Assembly (NCBI RefSeq): GCF_001292625.1
Contig: NZ_LAJH01000017.1
Location: forward strand, 43,142-107,141
Direction of reading: 5' to 3'
Length of the DNA stretch: 64,000 nt
Source: Shimia sp. SK013
Lineage (GTDB): Bacteria; Pseudomonadota; Alphaproteobacteria; Rhodobacterales; Rhodobacteraceae
The notes beneath the pieces are model-generated. The model was not told the DNA's origin, did not search any database, and saw nothing but the letters and a program-made list of their open reading frames with translations. How positions within the stretch are numbered: the stretch's first letter is position 1; the number at the start of each line of letters is the position of its first letter. Made by a program: the position numbers and the translations under genes. Shown piece by piece: positions 44,603 through 52,633 of this stretch.

Positions 44603-45376
44603 CTAATGCGCAACTACGAACCTCACGTCATACTGATCAGCCAAGGCTTTCATCTCGGGTGCAAAACCCGTGTCACTCACCAAGGTGTCTATTTGCGCCA
44701 TCGCCCCAAATGCGACAGGAGCCATCTTGCCGAATTTGCTGCTGTCTACTGCCAAAACAACATTTCTCCCGCTGGAAATGATTGCCTCACTCACGGCGCT
44801 TTCTTCCAGATCATAGTCGATCAAGGCCCCATCGGCGCCGACGGCAGCGGCGCCAACAACAGCCACGTCAGCGCGAAACCGACGAATAAAATCTACAGTT
44901 GTTGCGCCAAGAATCGCACCGTCCGCATTGCGCACAACACCGCTGGGAATGATGACCTGAACGCCAATACACGACCTTAACTCGTTGGCAAGGTTTACAG
45001 AATCAACAACAACCTTCAATCCGACGTGGTGAACCAAATGGCGCGCGACAGCCATTGTTGTGGTGCCTCCGTTCAAAATCACATTTGAGTTGTTGGGAAT
45101 TTCCGCGGCAACCGCCGCGCCGATCTGATCTTTCTCTACACTCATGATCTCGCTGCGCACATCAAAGCCGGCATATTCCGTCCCGGCAGCCAAAGTTGCG
45201 CCACCATGGAAACGGATGATCTGATTGTCTTGGGCAAGGGCGCTCAAGTCTTTGCGAATGGTTTGGGGCGTCGTTTCCAGAAGCTCAGCGAGATCATCCA
45301 CAATCGCACGCCCATCACGCTTAAGCAGCTTCAGAATTTCTGCCTGGCGCGCCCTGGTCGTCACACGTGCTTTCAT
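44603..45376 (-). CDS. DeoR-family transcriptional regulator
   Basis: A 257-residue regulator: N-terminal helix-turn-helix (VDDLAELLETTPQTIRKDLSAL followed by IIRFHGGATLA, key words TPQTIRKDL, HGGA) and the DeoR effector domain with NVILNGGTTTMAVARHL and the DLEESAVSEAIISSG segment near 195 that binds a phosphorylated sugar. CsqR (YihW), regulator of the E. coli sulfoquinovose genes, is also a DeoR protein, so the same role is likely here: control of the TRAP and sulfo-sugar genes by a sulfo-sugar or its phosphate. Confidence 0.88.
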   Translation of the reverse strand: MKARVTTRARQAEILKLLKRDGRAIVDDLAELLETTPQTIRKDLSALAQDNQIIRFHGGATLAAGTEYAGFDVRSEIMSVEKDQIGAAVAAEIPNNSNVILNGGTTTMAVARHLVHHVGLKVVVDSVNLANELRSCIGVQVIIPSGVVRNADGAILGATTVDFIRRFRADVAVVGAAAVGADGALIDYDLEESAVSEAIISSGRNVVLAVDSSKFGKMAPVAFGAMAQIDTLVSDTGFAPEMKALADQYDVRFVVAH

Positions 45377-45396
45377 GTCTCCCCCCCTTTAGCTTT

Positions 45397-45435
45397 CGAT
45401 TCTTACATCAAAACGAAAGACGTAGGCAAGAATCG
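45397..45435. promoter_or_regulatory. Inverted repeat upstream of deoR
   Basis: CGATTCTT and AAGAATCG form an exact 8-bp inverted repeat 23 bp apart, and between them stands AAAACGAAAGACG. The site begins 21 bp upstream of the deoR start and fits autoregulation. Confidence 0.5.
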
Positions 45436-45505
45436 AATTTCACGGCCCTAAAGGAGCAGGAAATCCAAGTATCTTAGAGGAAAGTGGCCTGATCACTCCG
45501 CAACT

Positions 45506-45521
45506 CCGGTAGAATTACCGG
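45506..45521. other. Small perfect hairpin downstream of the amino-sugar ABC operon
   Basis: CCGGTA and TACCGG pair around a GAAT loop. It lies 44 bp beyond the ABC ATPase stop. There is no T-run, so termination is uncertain. Nothing else is seen in this gap apart from the deoR promoter region. Confidence 0.35.
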
Positions 45522-45564
45522 CCCCGATCAATGGAAACGACCAGGCCAAAAGACCGGGCAGGCT

Positions 45565-46557
45565 CTATAGGCGCTCTCCGGTCGTTGAAAACCGGTATCG
45601 CCGCTCTTGGGGTACATCAATATGTAGTGTGTCCCCCGGGCGAATTTCGGATTGGCCAAACAACCTGATTGTCACCGGAGTTCCAGAGACTTCAGCGACG
45701 ACATTGGTCTCACCTCCCAATTCCTCGACATGGCGAACCTGAACAGCCAAATGACCATTTGGCACAACGATCAGGTCTTCTGGTCGAATGCCAATTGTAT
45801 GATCGCCTTGCTCGCCAAGCAATTCTCCGCGCAAGAAATTCATCGCCGGAGACCCTAGGAAGCCGGCGACAAACTGGTTGGTTGGATTGTTATATAGCTC
45901 CATTGGGCTGCCGACCTGTTCCACGCGGCCATCCCGCAGAACCACAATTTTGTCTGCCAACGTCATTGCTTCGGTTTGATCATGGGTCACGTAGATCATT
46001 GACGCACTTAGTGCCGAGTGAAGATTGGCAATTTCGATGCGCGTATTCATCCGCAAGGCGGCATCAAGGTTGGATAGCGGTTCGTCAAACAGGAAAAGTT
46101 TGGGATGACGCACGATGGCGCGACCAATCGCAACCCGTTGGCGTTGCCCACCGGACAGCTCGGATGGGTAACGGTCAAGGTAGTCACTCAAATCGAGCAT
46201 CCTGCTGGCCTCGGACACACGCTCCTCAATGACGTCTTTTGACTTCTTTTCCTGCTTCAGCGCCAGTGACATATTTTTGCGCACATTTAGATGCGGGTAC
46301 AGCGCATAGCTTTGAAACACCATTGCGATGCCACGTTTAGACGGAGGTGTGGTGTTCACAAGGTCCTCGCCAATGTGGACATCCCCCGAGGAGGCGTCCT
46401 CTAGGCCCGCAATGACCCGCAGGAGTGTGGATTTCCCACAACCGGAGGGGCCGACAAAGACAACAAACTCCCCGTCGTTGATTTCGATATTGATGTCTTT
46501 GAGAACGTGAACAGGTCCAAAGGACTTATTCACGTTGGTTAGGGTCAGCGCCGTCAT
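45565..46557 (-). CDS. ABC transporter ATP-binding protein, MalK/UgpC type
   Basis: A 330-residue ATPase for carbohydrate uptake: Walker A GPSGCGKST near residue 36, signature LSGGQRQRV near 134, Walker B LFLFDEPLSNLD near 155, H-loop VTHDQTEAMT, and a C-terminal TOBE part with TIGIRPEDL. I chose the ATG overlapping the stop of the Gfo/Idh gene. It completes a binding protein, two permeases and ATPase set in one operon, next to MurQ and GlcNAc genes, so an amino sugar is the likely cargo. Confidence 0.92.
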   Translation of the reverse strand: MTALTLTNVNKSFGPVHVLKDINIEINDGEFVVFVGPSGCGKSTLLRVIAGLEDASSGDVHIGEDLVNTTPPSKRGIAMVFQSYALYPHLNVRKNMSLALKQEKKSKDVIEERVSEASRMLDLSDYLDRYPSELSGGQRQRVAIGRAIVRHPKLFLFDEPLSNLDAALRMNTRIEIANLHSALSASMIYVTHDQTEAMTLADKIVVLRDGRVEQVGSPMELYNNPTNQFVAGFLGSPAMNFLRGELLGEQGDHTIGIRPEDLIVVPNGHLAVQVRHVEELGGETNVVAEVSGTPVTIRLFGQSEIRPGDTLHIDVPQERRYRFSTTGERL

Positions 46558-47588
46558 GGCGTAGCCTCCGTCAGGTTTATTGGTTTGCCGGTGCGCACAC
46601 TTTCGTCTGCTGCCAAACATATGGACAGGGACTGCACCGCATCTTGCATGTGGCGGGTAAGGTCGAGATCTTCGTTAATGGCGCGCAACATGTAATGCTG
46701 TTCTGCATCGCAGAGCGCCTGATGTCCGGGTTCGTCAGGCAATTCTATGAGCTCGTCGCCGTCAAGACGGTGCACTAGCAAACCGCCAACCCTCGTGTGT
46801 CCATCCACATCGGAAGACCCACTTTTGTCGGCGTCTGTGATGGACACCGAGCCACGCGGCGACACAACGTCTTTTACAAAGAAAGCGGTCTCCGACATCA
46901 TGGGTCCCCAGCCCGCCTCGTACCAGCCCACAGACCCGTCCCCAAACACCACCTGAAATTGGCCATAGTTGTACATGTCGGGTGGGATTTCGTCGGAGAG
47001 GCGCAGCCCCATTGCATTGACGCTAACGGGGCGGGCATCCGTGATTTGGCACCACACATCAACATAATGCACCCCACAATCCACAATCGGAGACGTGGTT
47101 TGCATCAGTGCTTTGTGGGTTTCCCATTCGTCTCCAGAGCTTTGTTGATTGAGGTTCATGCGAAAGACGAACGGTCCGCCCAAATCACGCGCCTCCTTGA
47201 TCAGGCGCACCCAGCTTGGATGGTGACGGAGTATGTATCCCACCACCAATTTTCGCCCAAGCTGTGTCGCGATGTCTACCACCCGCTGGGCGTCGGACAC
47301 TGTCGTGGCCAAAGGCTTTTCGACAAACACGTGGGCACCGGCACGCATGGCTGCGATGGCGAACTCAGCGTGGCTGTCCGAGTAGGTGGCGACCACTACA
47401 AGGTCGGGTCGACAGGCTGCCAGTGCTTGATGAAAGTCCGTGAACACCGGGTAGGACTTTAGGTCGGGGTGGGTCACTGTGCCGGAACGGTTAACCAGCC
47501 CGACAATCTCGCAATCATCGTGATGATGATGCGCCAAAGCATGACTAAGACCCATATTGCCGAGGCCGGCGATCATGACACGGCTCAT
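46554..47588 (-). CDS. Gfo/Idh/MocA-family oxidoreductase in amino-sugar ABC operon
   Basis: A 344-residue enzyme: N-terminal Rossmann motif MIAGLGNMGLSHALAHHHHDD (His-rich), catalytic VEKPLATTVSDAQ, and C-terminal IVDCGVHYVDVWCQI holding the active-site His. It overlaps both the permease and ATPase genes by 4 bp, so it is a fixed part of this transport operon. Some members act on N-acetylamino sugars or anhydro sugars; an activity on anhydro-MurNAc or a glycoside is conceivable but not shown. Confidence 0.87.
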   Translation of the reverse strand: MSRVMIAGLGNMGLSHALAHHHHDDCEIVGLVNRSGTVTHPDLKSYPVFTDFHQALAACRPDLVVVATYSDSHAEFAIAAMRAGAHVFVEKPLATTVSDAQRVVDIATQLGRKLVVGYILRHHPSWVRLIKEARDLGGPFVFRMNLNQQSSGDEWETHKALMQTTSPIVDCGVHYVDVWCQITDARPVSVNAMGLRLSDEIPPDMYNYGQFQVVFGDGSVGWYEAGWGPMMSETAFFVKDVVSPRGSVSITDADKSGSSDVDGHTRVGGLLVHRLDGDELIELPDEPGHQALCDAEQHYMLRAINEDLDLTRHMQDAVQSLSICLAADESVRTGKPINLTEATP

Positions 47589-48424
47589 TTGACTGCTCCC
47601 GATGTGATGCCCCTGATGAGCTGACGCGAGAAGATCACATAAAGAACCAGCACTGGGATGATCGCCATGGACAGGGCGGACAAAACGGCATTCCAATTGG
47701 TGACGAACTGGCCGATGAAAACCTGACTGCCAAGGGTCAGCGTCTTGGTTTCTTCGGCTGGGGCAAGGATCAGCGGGAACCAGAGATCGTTCCAGATCGG
47801 GATCATATTGAACACCGCAACCGTTGCCATAGCGGGTCGCACCAATGGCAGCGCCAGTTTGAAGAAGATCGCATATTCCGACAGCCCGTCAATCCGTCCC
47901 GCATTTTTCAGGTCGTCTGAGACGCCTCGCATGAACTCGGATAGGATGAACACGGCGAGCGGCAGGCCCTGAGCAGTATAAACAAGGATAAGCGCCCAAA
48001 GTGTGTTGACCAGACCGGTGGCCACCATCATGTCGAGGATGGCCACGGTTCCGATCCGGATTGGGATCATGATGCCCAGCGCCAGATAAAGCCCCATCAG
48101 CGTGTTGCCTTTGAAGCGATACTCGCTGAGCGCAAAGGCCGCCATTGCGCCGAAAAGCAGGATGAAAAACAAAGACCCGACCGTGACCAAAAACGAATTT
48201 TGAAAGTAGAGGAAAAAGTCGCCCTGCTTCAACACAGTCTGGTAGCCGATCAGCGAAAAGCTCTCGCTGTTGGGGAGCGCCAGCGGGTCCCGAAAAATGG
48301 CTTTGCGAGACTTGAAGCTGTTGATCAGAATGACAAAAACCGGGAACAATGCGATCAGCGTGTAGGTGATCAGCGCAACGTGCATTGCGGCGGTATTAAG
48401 CGGATTTGAGCGTGCCTTGTTCAT
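47585..48424 (-). CDS. Carbohydrate ABC transporter permease (MalG/UgpE type)
   Basis: A 279-residue membrane protein with six hydrophobic segments, including a MalG-type start (LITYTLIALFPVFVILINSFKSRKAIF) and the EAA loop MRGVSDDLKNAGRIDGLSEYAIFFKLALPLVRPAM. It pairs with the permease encoded 9 bp upstream and overlaps the Gfo/Idh gene. Confidence 0.93.
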   Translation of the reverse strand: MNKARSNPLNTAAMHVALITYTLIALFPVFVILINSFKSRKAIFRDPLALPNSESFSLIGYQTVLKQGDFFLYFQNSFLVTVGSLFFILLFGAMAAFALSEYRFKGNTLMGLYLALGIMIPIRIGTVAILDMMVATGLVNTLWALILVYTAQGLPLAVFILSEFMRGVSDDLKNAGRIDGLSEYAIFFKLALPLVRPAMATVAVFNMIPIWNDLWFPLILAPAEETKTLTLGSQVFIGQFVTNWNAVLSALSMAIIPVLVLYVIFSRQLIRGITSGAVK

Positions 48425-48433
48425 TTTATCGCC

Positions 48434-49348
48434 TCACATCTGATATCTGCGCATCCGGGTCTGGATGCCAAAAAGATAAATACAGACGCCCAAAAGGATG
48501 ATGACGAACATGGCACCTGCGATGGCTGATCCCATATGCGGATCCCCCAGTTGCAACTGAAACCCAAAGAATGTGCGGTACATGAAGGTGCCCAAAATGT
48601 CGGTTGAAAAATCTGGACCGGCCAGCGCGCCCTGCGTGGTGTAAATCAAATCAAAGGCGTTGAAATTGGCGACAAAAGTCAAGATTGAGATGATGCCAAT
48701 AGATGGCAAGATCAGCGGCAGTTTGATTTTCCAAAAAGCTGAAAATCCGGTTATGCCGTCGATTTCGCCTGCCTCCAGTATTTCTTCGGGAATGGTCAGC
48801 AGCGCCGCGTAAATCAACATCATCGGGATGCCGACGAACTGCCAAACAGACACCAGCGCCAGCGTCGTCAACGCGTATTCCTCTTTGCCCAACCATGGCG
48901 CAAACAGCGATTTCAAGCCCACCATATCCAGCATCGACGGCGCAATGCCCCAGATGGGTGATAGGATCAGTTTCCAGGCAAAGCCAACGATCACAAAACT
49001 CAGGATCGTGGGAATGAAAATAGCGGAGCGATACAGCGCTGCAAACCGCAGTCGCGGATGGCTCAGGATTGCGGCCAGCGCGATGCCGATCGGATTTTGA
49101 ACCAGCATGTGAATGAGAAAAAACCAGAAGTTATTGCCAAGTGCGTTCCAAAACTGTTCTGACCAGATTGGATTGCCAAAAAGGTTTTGAAAATTCTCCA
49201 ACCCGACAAAGATCCGATCTGAACCGATCCGCGTGTAAAGCGAAAGTCGCAATGTATTGAAAAGCGGAAAGATCATCACCGCTGTGTAGACAAGGACGGC
49301 GGGCGCCAAGAACACAACAATGTGCCATCTGAAGGGCGGTTTTTGCAT
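48434..49348 (-). CDS. Carbohydrate ABC transporter permease (MalF/UgpA type)
   Basis: A 304-residue membrane protein; six hydrophobic segments and the EAA loop IPEEILEAGEIDGITGFSAFWKIKLPLILPSIG near residue 200 are clear. It is the first permease gene after the binding protein. A hairpin stands in the 64-bp gap, which would protect or separate the binding-protein message. Confidence 0.93.
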   Translation of the reverse strand: MQKPPFRWHIVVFLAPAVLVYTAVMIFPLFNTLRLSLYTRIGSDRIFVGLENFQNLFGNPIWSEQFWNALGNNFWFFLIHMLVQNPIGIALAAILSHPRLRFAALYRSAIFIPTILSFVIVGFAWKLILSPIWGIAPSMLDMVGLKSLFAPWLGKEEYALTTLALVSVWQFVGIPMMLIYAALLTIPEEILEAGEIDGITGFSAFWKIKLPLILPSIGIISILTFVANFNAFDLIYTTQGALAGPDFSTDILGTFMYRTFFGFQLQLGDPHMGSAIAGAMFVIILLGVCIYLFGIQTRMRRYQM

Positions 49349-49368
49349 CGAGGCCTCCGGAGTGAGTG

Positions 49369-49393
49369 TCCCGGGCAGCGCGACCGCCCGGGA
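49369..49393. other. Intercistronic hairpin between binding-protein and permease genes
   Basis: TCCCGGGC and GCCCGGGA form a perfect 8-bp stem around a 9-nt loop. On the minus (coding) strand no T-run follows, so it probably stabilises the binding-protein mRNA rather than ending it, a common device for making more receptor than permease. Confidence 0.55.
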
Positions 49394-49412
49394 AATTTTT
49401 TAAATCAAAGAC

Positions 49413-50666
49413 TTACTTTTGTGGCTCGTACCAAGTTGCGAGGCCCGCCTGCAGACGCGCACCCGCATCTTCCGGCGTTTCCGCACCTTTGATGACCTGA
49501 GCGGAGGCATTCCAAGTGTCGTTCTCAAGATTTGGAGTGCCACGCGACAGGATCTGATATGTTGAGCGGATCGTCGAGTTGCACTTGCCACGCCAAGACA
49601 CAAACTCTTTTGCCAGCGGGTCGCTCATCTCGATGTCATGGCTCGATAGAGAGAAGAAACCTGGCAGAGCATTGGCATAAATCGTCGCGAACTCCGAGGT
49701 GCCCATCCAGTCAAGGAACGTGCGCGCAGCCTCCGAATTTGGCGATGCCGCGTTCAAGCCCATGGCAATGTCGGTGTGATCAGAGATGTAGCACTCGTCC
49801 CCTGCATTGGGTACCGGCGGGTTGAAAGCGCCCATTTCGAAATCGGCCAGATCGTTAAAACCGGTGATTTCCCAGCTGCCAGCGGGATAGATTGCTGCCC
49901 GGCCCAAGGTGAACAGGTTCTGGCTGTCCGGATAGGTCTGTGCCTCAAACCCATCTCCCAAATAGCCGTTCCACTTTGCAATGGATTCATAAGGAGCAAC
50001 CCATGCCTCATCGGTCAGCTTTTGGTCCCCGGCAATCAGTGCCAGACGGCCTTCTTCGCCCTTCCAGTAGTTGGGCCCGATGTTTTGGTATCCCATTGTC
50101 GCGGCTTCCCATTGATCGTTGGTGCCCATCGCCATCGGGATATAGTTGCCGTCCGCTTTGATCGCTTCCAACGCCGCAAAAAACTCGGCTTCGGTGTTGG
50201 GTACTGCTAGGCCAAGTTCGTTAAAGGCATCCTTGTTGTAGATAAATCCATGGATCACGGAGGCCATTGGCACGCAGAATGAAGCTGAGCCATCGTCGGT
50301 TTGCCATGCCGATTTGGCAACATCTGAGAAATTCGCCATGCCACCAAGATCACTCAGATCAGCCAAGCGACCCGCCTGATACAACAACAATGACGTATCA
50401 AACGGGCGACAGGTGATCAGGTCGCCCGCTGAACCGGCCTCAAGTTTTGCATTGAGCACGGCATTGTATTCCGCCGGAGCAGAAGGTGTGAATTTGACCT
50501 TGATGCCAGGATTTGCGTTCTCAAACGCTGGAATGATCGCTTCTTGCCACAGGGTAAGGTCGTCGTTGCGCCAGCTTTCAATGGTGAGCGTTATGTCTTC
50601 GGCATAGGCGCTGGTAGCGACTAGGCTGGTCCCGGCAAGTGCCAGTGTTAAGAATTTATGTTTCAT
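49413..50666 (-). CDS. Carbohydrate ABC transporter substrate-binding protein (SBP family 1)
   Basis: A 417-residue periplasmic protein with signal peptide MKHKFLTLALAGTSLVATSAYA. Family-1 features are LTLWQEAIIPAFENANPGIKVKFTP near residue 36, AGDLITCRPFDTSLLLYQAGRLADL near 80 and PAGSWEITGFNDL near 265. The ATG has GGGAGGA at good spacing; the longer frame lacks one. It lies 34 bp after murQ on the same strand, so murQ may be the first gene of this transport operon. Confidence 0.92.
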   Translation of the reverse strand: MKHKFLTLALAGTSLVATSAYAEDITLTIESWRNDDLTLWQEAIIPAFENANPGIKVKFTPSAPAEYNAVLNAKLEAGSAGDLITCRPFDTSLLLYQAGRLADLSDLGGMANFSDVAKSAWQTDDGSASFCVPMASVIHGFIYNKDAFNELGLAVPNTEAEFFAALEAIKADGNYIPMAMGTNDQWEAATMGYQNIGPNYWKGEEGRLALIAGDQKLTDEAWVAPYESIAKWNGYLGDGFEAQTYPDSQNLFTLGRAAIYPAGSWEITGFNDLADFEMGAFNPPVPNAGDECYISDHTDIAMGLNAASPNSEAARTFLDWMGTSEFATIYANALPGFFSLSSHDIEMSDPLAKEFVSWRGKCNSTIRSTYQILSRGTPNLENDTWNASAQVIKGAETPEDAGARLQAGLATWYEPQK

Positions 50667-50700
50667 ATTTTCCTCCCAGAGTTTTCGTTTTGGTTGTTGT

Positions 50701-51588
50701 CTATCTGATCTGCTGTAGAGCCGTGCGAAGGTGACCACCTGCCTCCTTCAACAGGCGGTGCGCGTGCTCAAAAGAGGCTGCGCCGGAAACCAGCAGAACA
50801 GCCGTTTTTACGTGACCTCCTGCTGCCTCTAGCGCCTCGGCGGCCTCTTCGGTCGTGGTTTGCGCGATGGTTGCGACAATGTTTTTGGCGCGGTCACGAA
50901 GCTTAGCGTTGTCGGCATGCAGATTGACCATCATGCCGTCATGTACATGGCCCAACCTGATCGCCATCAGCGTCGACATTATATTCAACGCGATTTTTTG
51001 AGCCGTCGCTGCGCCGAGCCGGGTGGACCCCGAGATCACTTCCGGTGGCGTCTCCAAGCATATGGCCACATCACTGCGGAGCAACAGTTCGGAGCCCGGA
51101 TTATTGGCAACGCCAATCACTTTAGCCCCTGCCGTACGGGCGATTTGGGCGGCAGCAATTGTAAAAGGCGTAGAGCCGCTGGCGGAAACCGCAATCACTG
51201 TGTCTGCGCTGCCTAGCCCGCTCAGACCGTCATGAAGAGAGCGGGTGGAATCCTCGGTGTCCCCTGGCATCTCGACGCCTTGAGGCATGCCGCCTGCCAT
51301 ATGAATCCGTATTTGATGCGCCGGGATAGAGAATGTGCCGCCCAATTCCAATGCATCCGCAGCCGCCATCAATCCAGAGGAGCCGGCGGCGACATAATGC
51401 AATGTCGCACCGGACGCGATGGTCGCCGCCATGAGGTCGCCGCCTGCGCCGATCTCGTTGAGAGCGGATTTTGTTGATGCGGCGGCTTGGATTTGCACTT
51501 CCGACATCAGCAACGCCGCCTCACTCGGCGCTCGGATATCAAGGCCGGCGGCGTCTTGGTGGCATTGTTCGGTGACCTTCACAGGCAT
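50701..51588 (-). CDS. murQ: N-acetylmuramic acid 6-phosphate etherase
   Basis: A 295-residue SIS-fold enzyme that splits the lactyl ether of MurNAc 6-phosphate, giving GlcNAc 6-phosphate and lactate in peptidoglycan recycling. Motifs are LHYVAAGSSGLMAAADALE near 63, AVSASGSTPFTIAAAQIA near 138 and the hallmark PEVISGSTRLGAATAQKIALN near 182 (key words GSTRLGA, TAQK). The first part is shorter than in E. coli MurQ. It lies head-to-head with the kinase/nag genes across an operator-rich gap, so both sides are likely co-regulated. Confidence 0.93.
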   Translation of the reverse strand: MPVKVTEQCHQDAAGLDIRAPSEAALLMSEVQIQAAASTKSALNEIGAGGDLMAATIASGATLHYVAAGSSGLMAAADALELGGTFSIPAHQIRIHMAGGMPQGVEMPGDTEDSTRSLHDGLSGLGSADTVIAVSASGSTPFTIAAAQIARTAGAKVIGVANNPGSELLLRSDVAICLETPPEVISGSTRLGAATAQKIALNIMSTLMAIRLGHVHDGMMVNLHADNAKLRDRAKNIVATIAQTTTEEAAEALEAAGGHVKTAVLLVSGAASFEHAHRLLKEAGGHLRTALQQIR

Positions 51589-51612
51589 TTTGATTCCCCC
51601 ATTCCGCTAGAT

Positions 51613-51640
51613 GATACCTTTTAGATACCATATGTCTACC
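51613..51640 (-). promoter_or_regulatory. Three phased GGTA repeats before murQ (11-bp period)
   Basis: On the minus strand GGTA occurs three times at exactly 11-bp steps (plus-strand TACC at 51615, 51626 and 51637), two of them as GGTATC. It is 25-50 bp upstream of the murQ start and likely a site for the GntR/UTRA regulator encoded across the gap. Confidence 0.6.
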
Positions 51641-51725
51641 ATTTTGTTATTTTCGGGGTGTCGGCCCGCTAATCAACGCCCAAAAGTCAACTTCAGCCCC
51701 TTTTTCGCCTTTCAAATCCCAAATA

Positions 51726-51740
51726 GGTATCATATAGGTA
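51726..51740 (+). promoter_or_regulatory. Two phased GGTA repeats before the kinase gene (11-bp period)
   Basis: GGTA at 51726 and 51737 repeats the 11-bp spacing seen before murQ, now on the plus strand and ending 5 bp before the kinase ATG. A protein bound here would cover the ribosome site. The two sets face outwards from the shared gap. Confidence 0.6.
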
Positions 51741-51745
51741 CTCAT

Positions 51746-52633
51746 ATGCGAAACGATCACGAAACTCCTGTTTTGGCAATCGATGGCGGCGGCACGCGCT
51801 GCCGAATTGCCTTGCGCACATCAAGCGGTGATGTGGTTGCAGAGACTGGTCCGGCCAATGTGTCATCTGATTTCACGGCAGCGATCGCTGAAATTGAGAC
51901 GGGTCTTGAAGCTGTGCGGCTGCGTTCCAAATTGTCTTTAGCGGCGTTTAGGCAGCTGCCTGCCTACGCCGGGTTTGCCGGCGTGACCGGCAAAGAAATT
52001 GCCAATAGAGTCGCGGCAAAGCTGCCGTTTGACCGTGTGAGAGTTGAGGACGACCGCCGCGCCGCTTTAAGAGGCGCCGTCGGTGCGCGGGATGGGTTTG
52101 TCGCCCATTGTGGCACCGGGTCATTCGTTGCCGCGCAGATTGGCGGCCAAACGGTTTTGGCGGGCGGCTGGGGTCCTGTTCTGGGCGACCCATCGTCGGC
52201 GCAATGGGTTGGCCGGCAATCCCTTGGCCGCACGCTGAATGTAGCGGACGGTTTGGCAGAAAACACGCCACTGGCAGAGGCCTTGATGAATCGCTTCCGC
52301 AATACAGCCGGTATCGTCGCGTTTGCGGCGCGCGCTACTCCGGCGGATTTCGGCAGCCTTGCGCCAGACGTGACGCGGTACGCAAACGCCCGCGATAGCA
52401 TGGCGACGGGTATCATGCATGACGCCGCATTTGGGATTGCCACTACACTACGCGGACTTGGCTGGCGGGTCGGCTTGCCAATCTGCCTGACGGGTGGGAT
52501 AGGGCCGCTTTACGCAGGTTATATGCCTGAAGAAATGATGGTGGATCTGACCAAACCGCTTGGGGAGCCCCTGTCCGGGGGGCTATCTCTTGCCCAAGAT
52601 TTCAGCAAGGAGATTGCAGATGAGCGTTGTTGA
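51746..52633 (+). CDS. BadF/BadG/BcrA/BcrD-type ATPase, N-acetylglucosamine kinase-like
   Basis: A 295-residue ASKHA-fold kinase: LAIDGGGTRCRIAL phosphate-1 loop near residue 10, GFAGVTGKEIANRV near 77, HCGTGSFVAAQIGGQTVLAGGWGPVLGDPSSAQWVGRQSL near 118 (key words GTGS, GWGPVLGD, typical of GlcNAc kinase), and ICLTGGIGPLY near 250. It would phosphorylate GlcNAc, glucosamine or MurNAc after import. The start is the ATG just after the GGTA repeats; no strong ribosome site is seen. It overlaps the regulator gene by 14 bp. Confidence 0.85.
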   Translation: MRNDHETPVLAIDGGGTRCRIALRTSSGDVVAETGPANVSSDFTAAIAEIETGLEAVRLRSKLSLAAFRQLPAYAGFAGVTGKEIANRVAAKLPFDRVRVEDDRRAALRGAVGARDGFVAHCGTGSFVAAQIGGQTVLAGGWGPVLGDPSSAQWVGRQSLGRTLNVADGLAENTPLAEALMNRFRNTAGIVAFAARATPADFGSLAPDVTRYANARDSMATGIMHDAAFGIATTLRGLGWRVGLPICLTGGIGPLYAGYMPEEMMVDLTKPLGEPLSGGLSLAQDFSKEIADERC

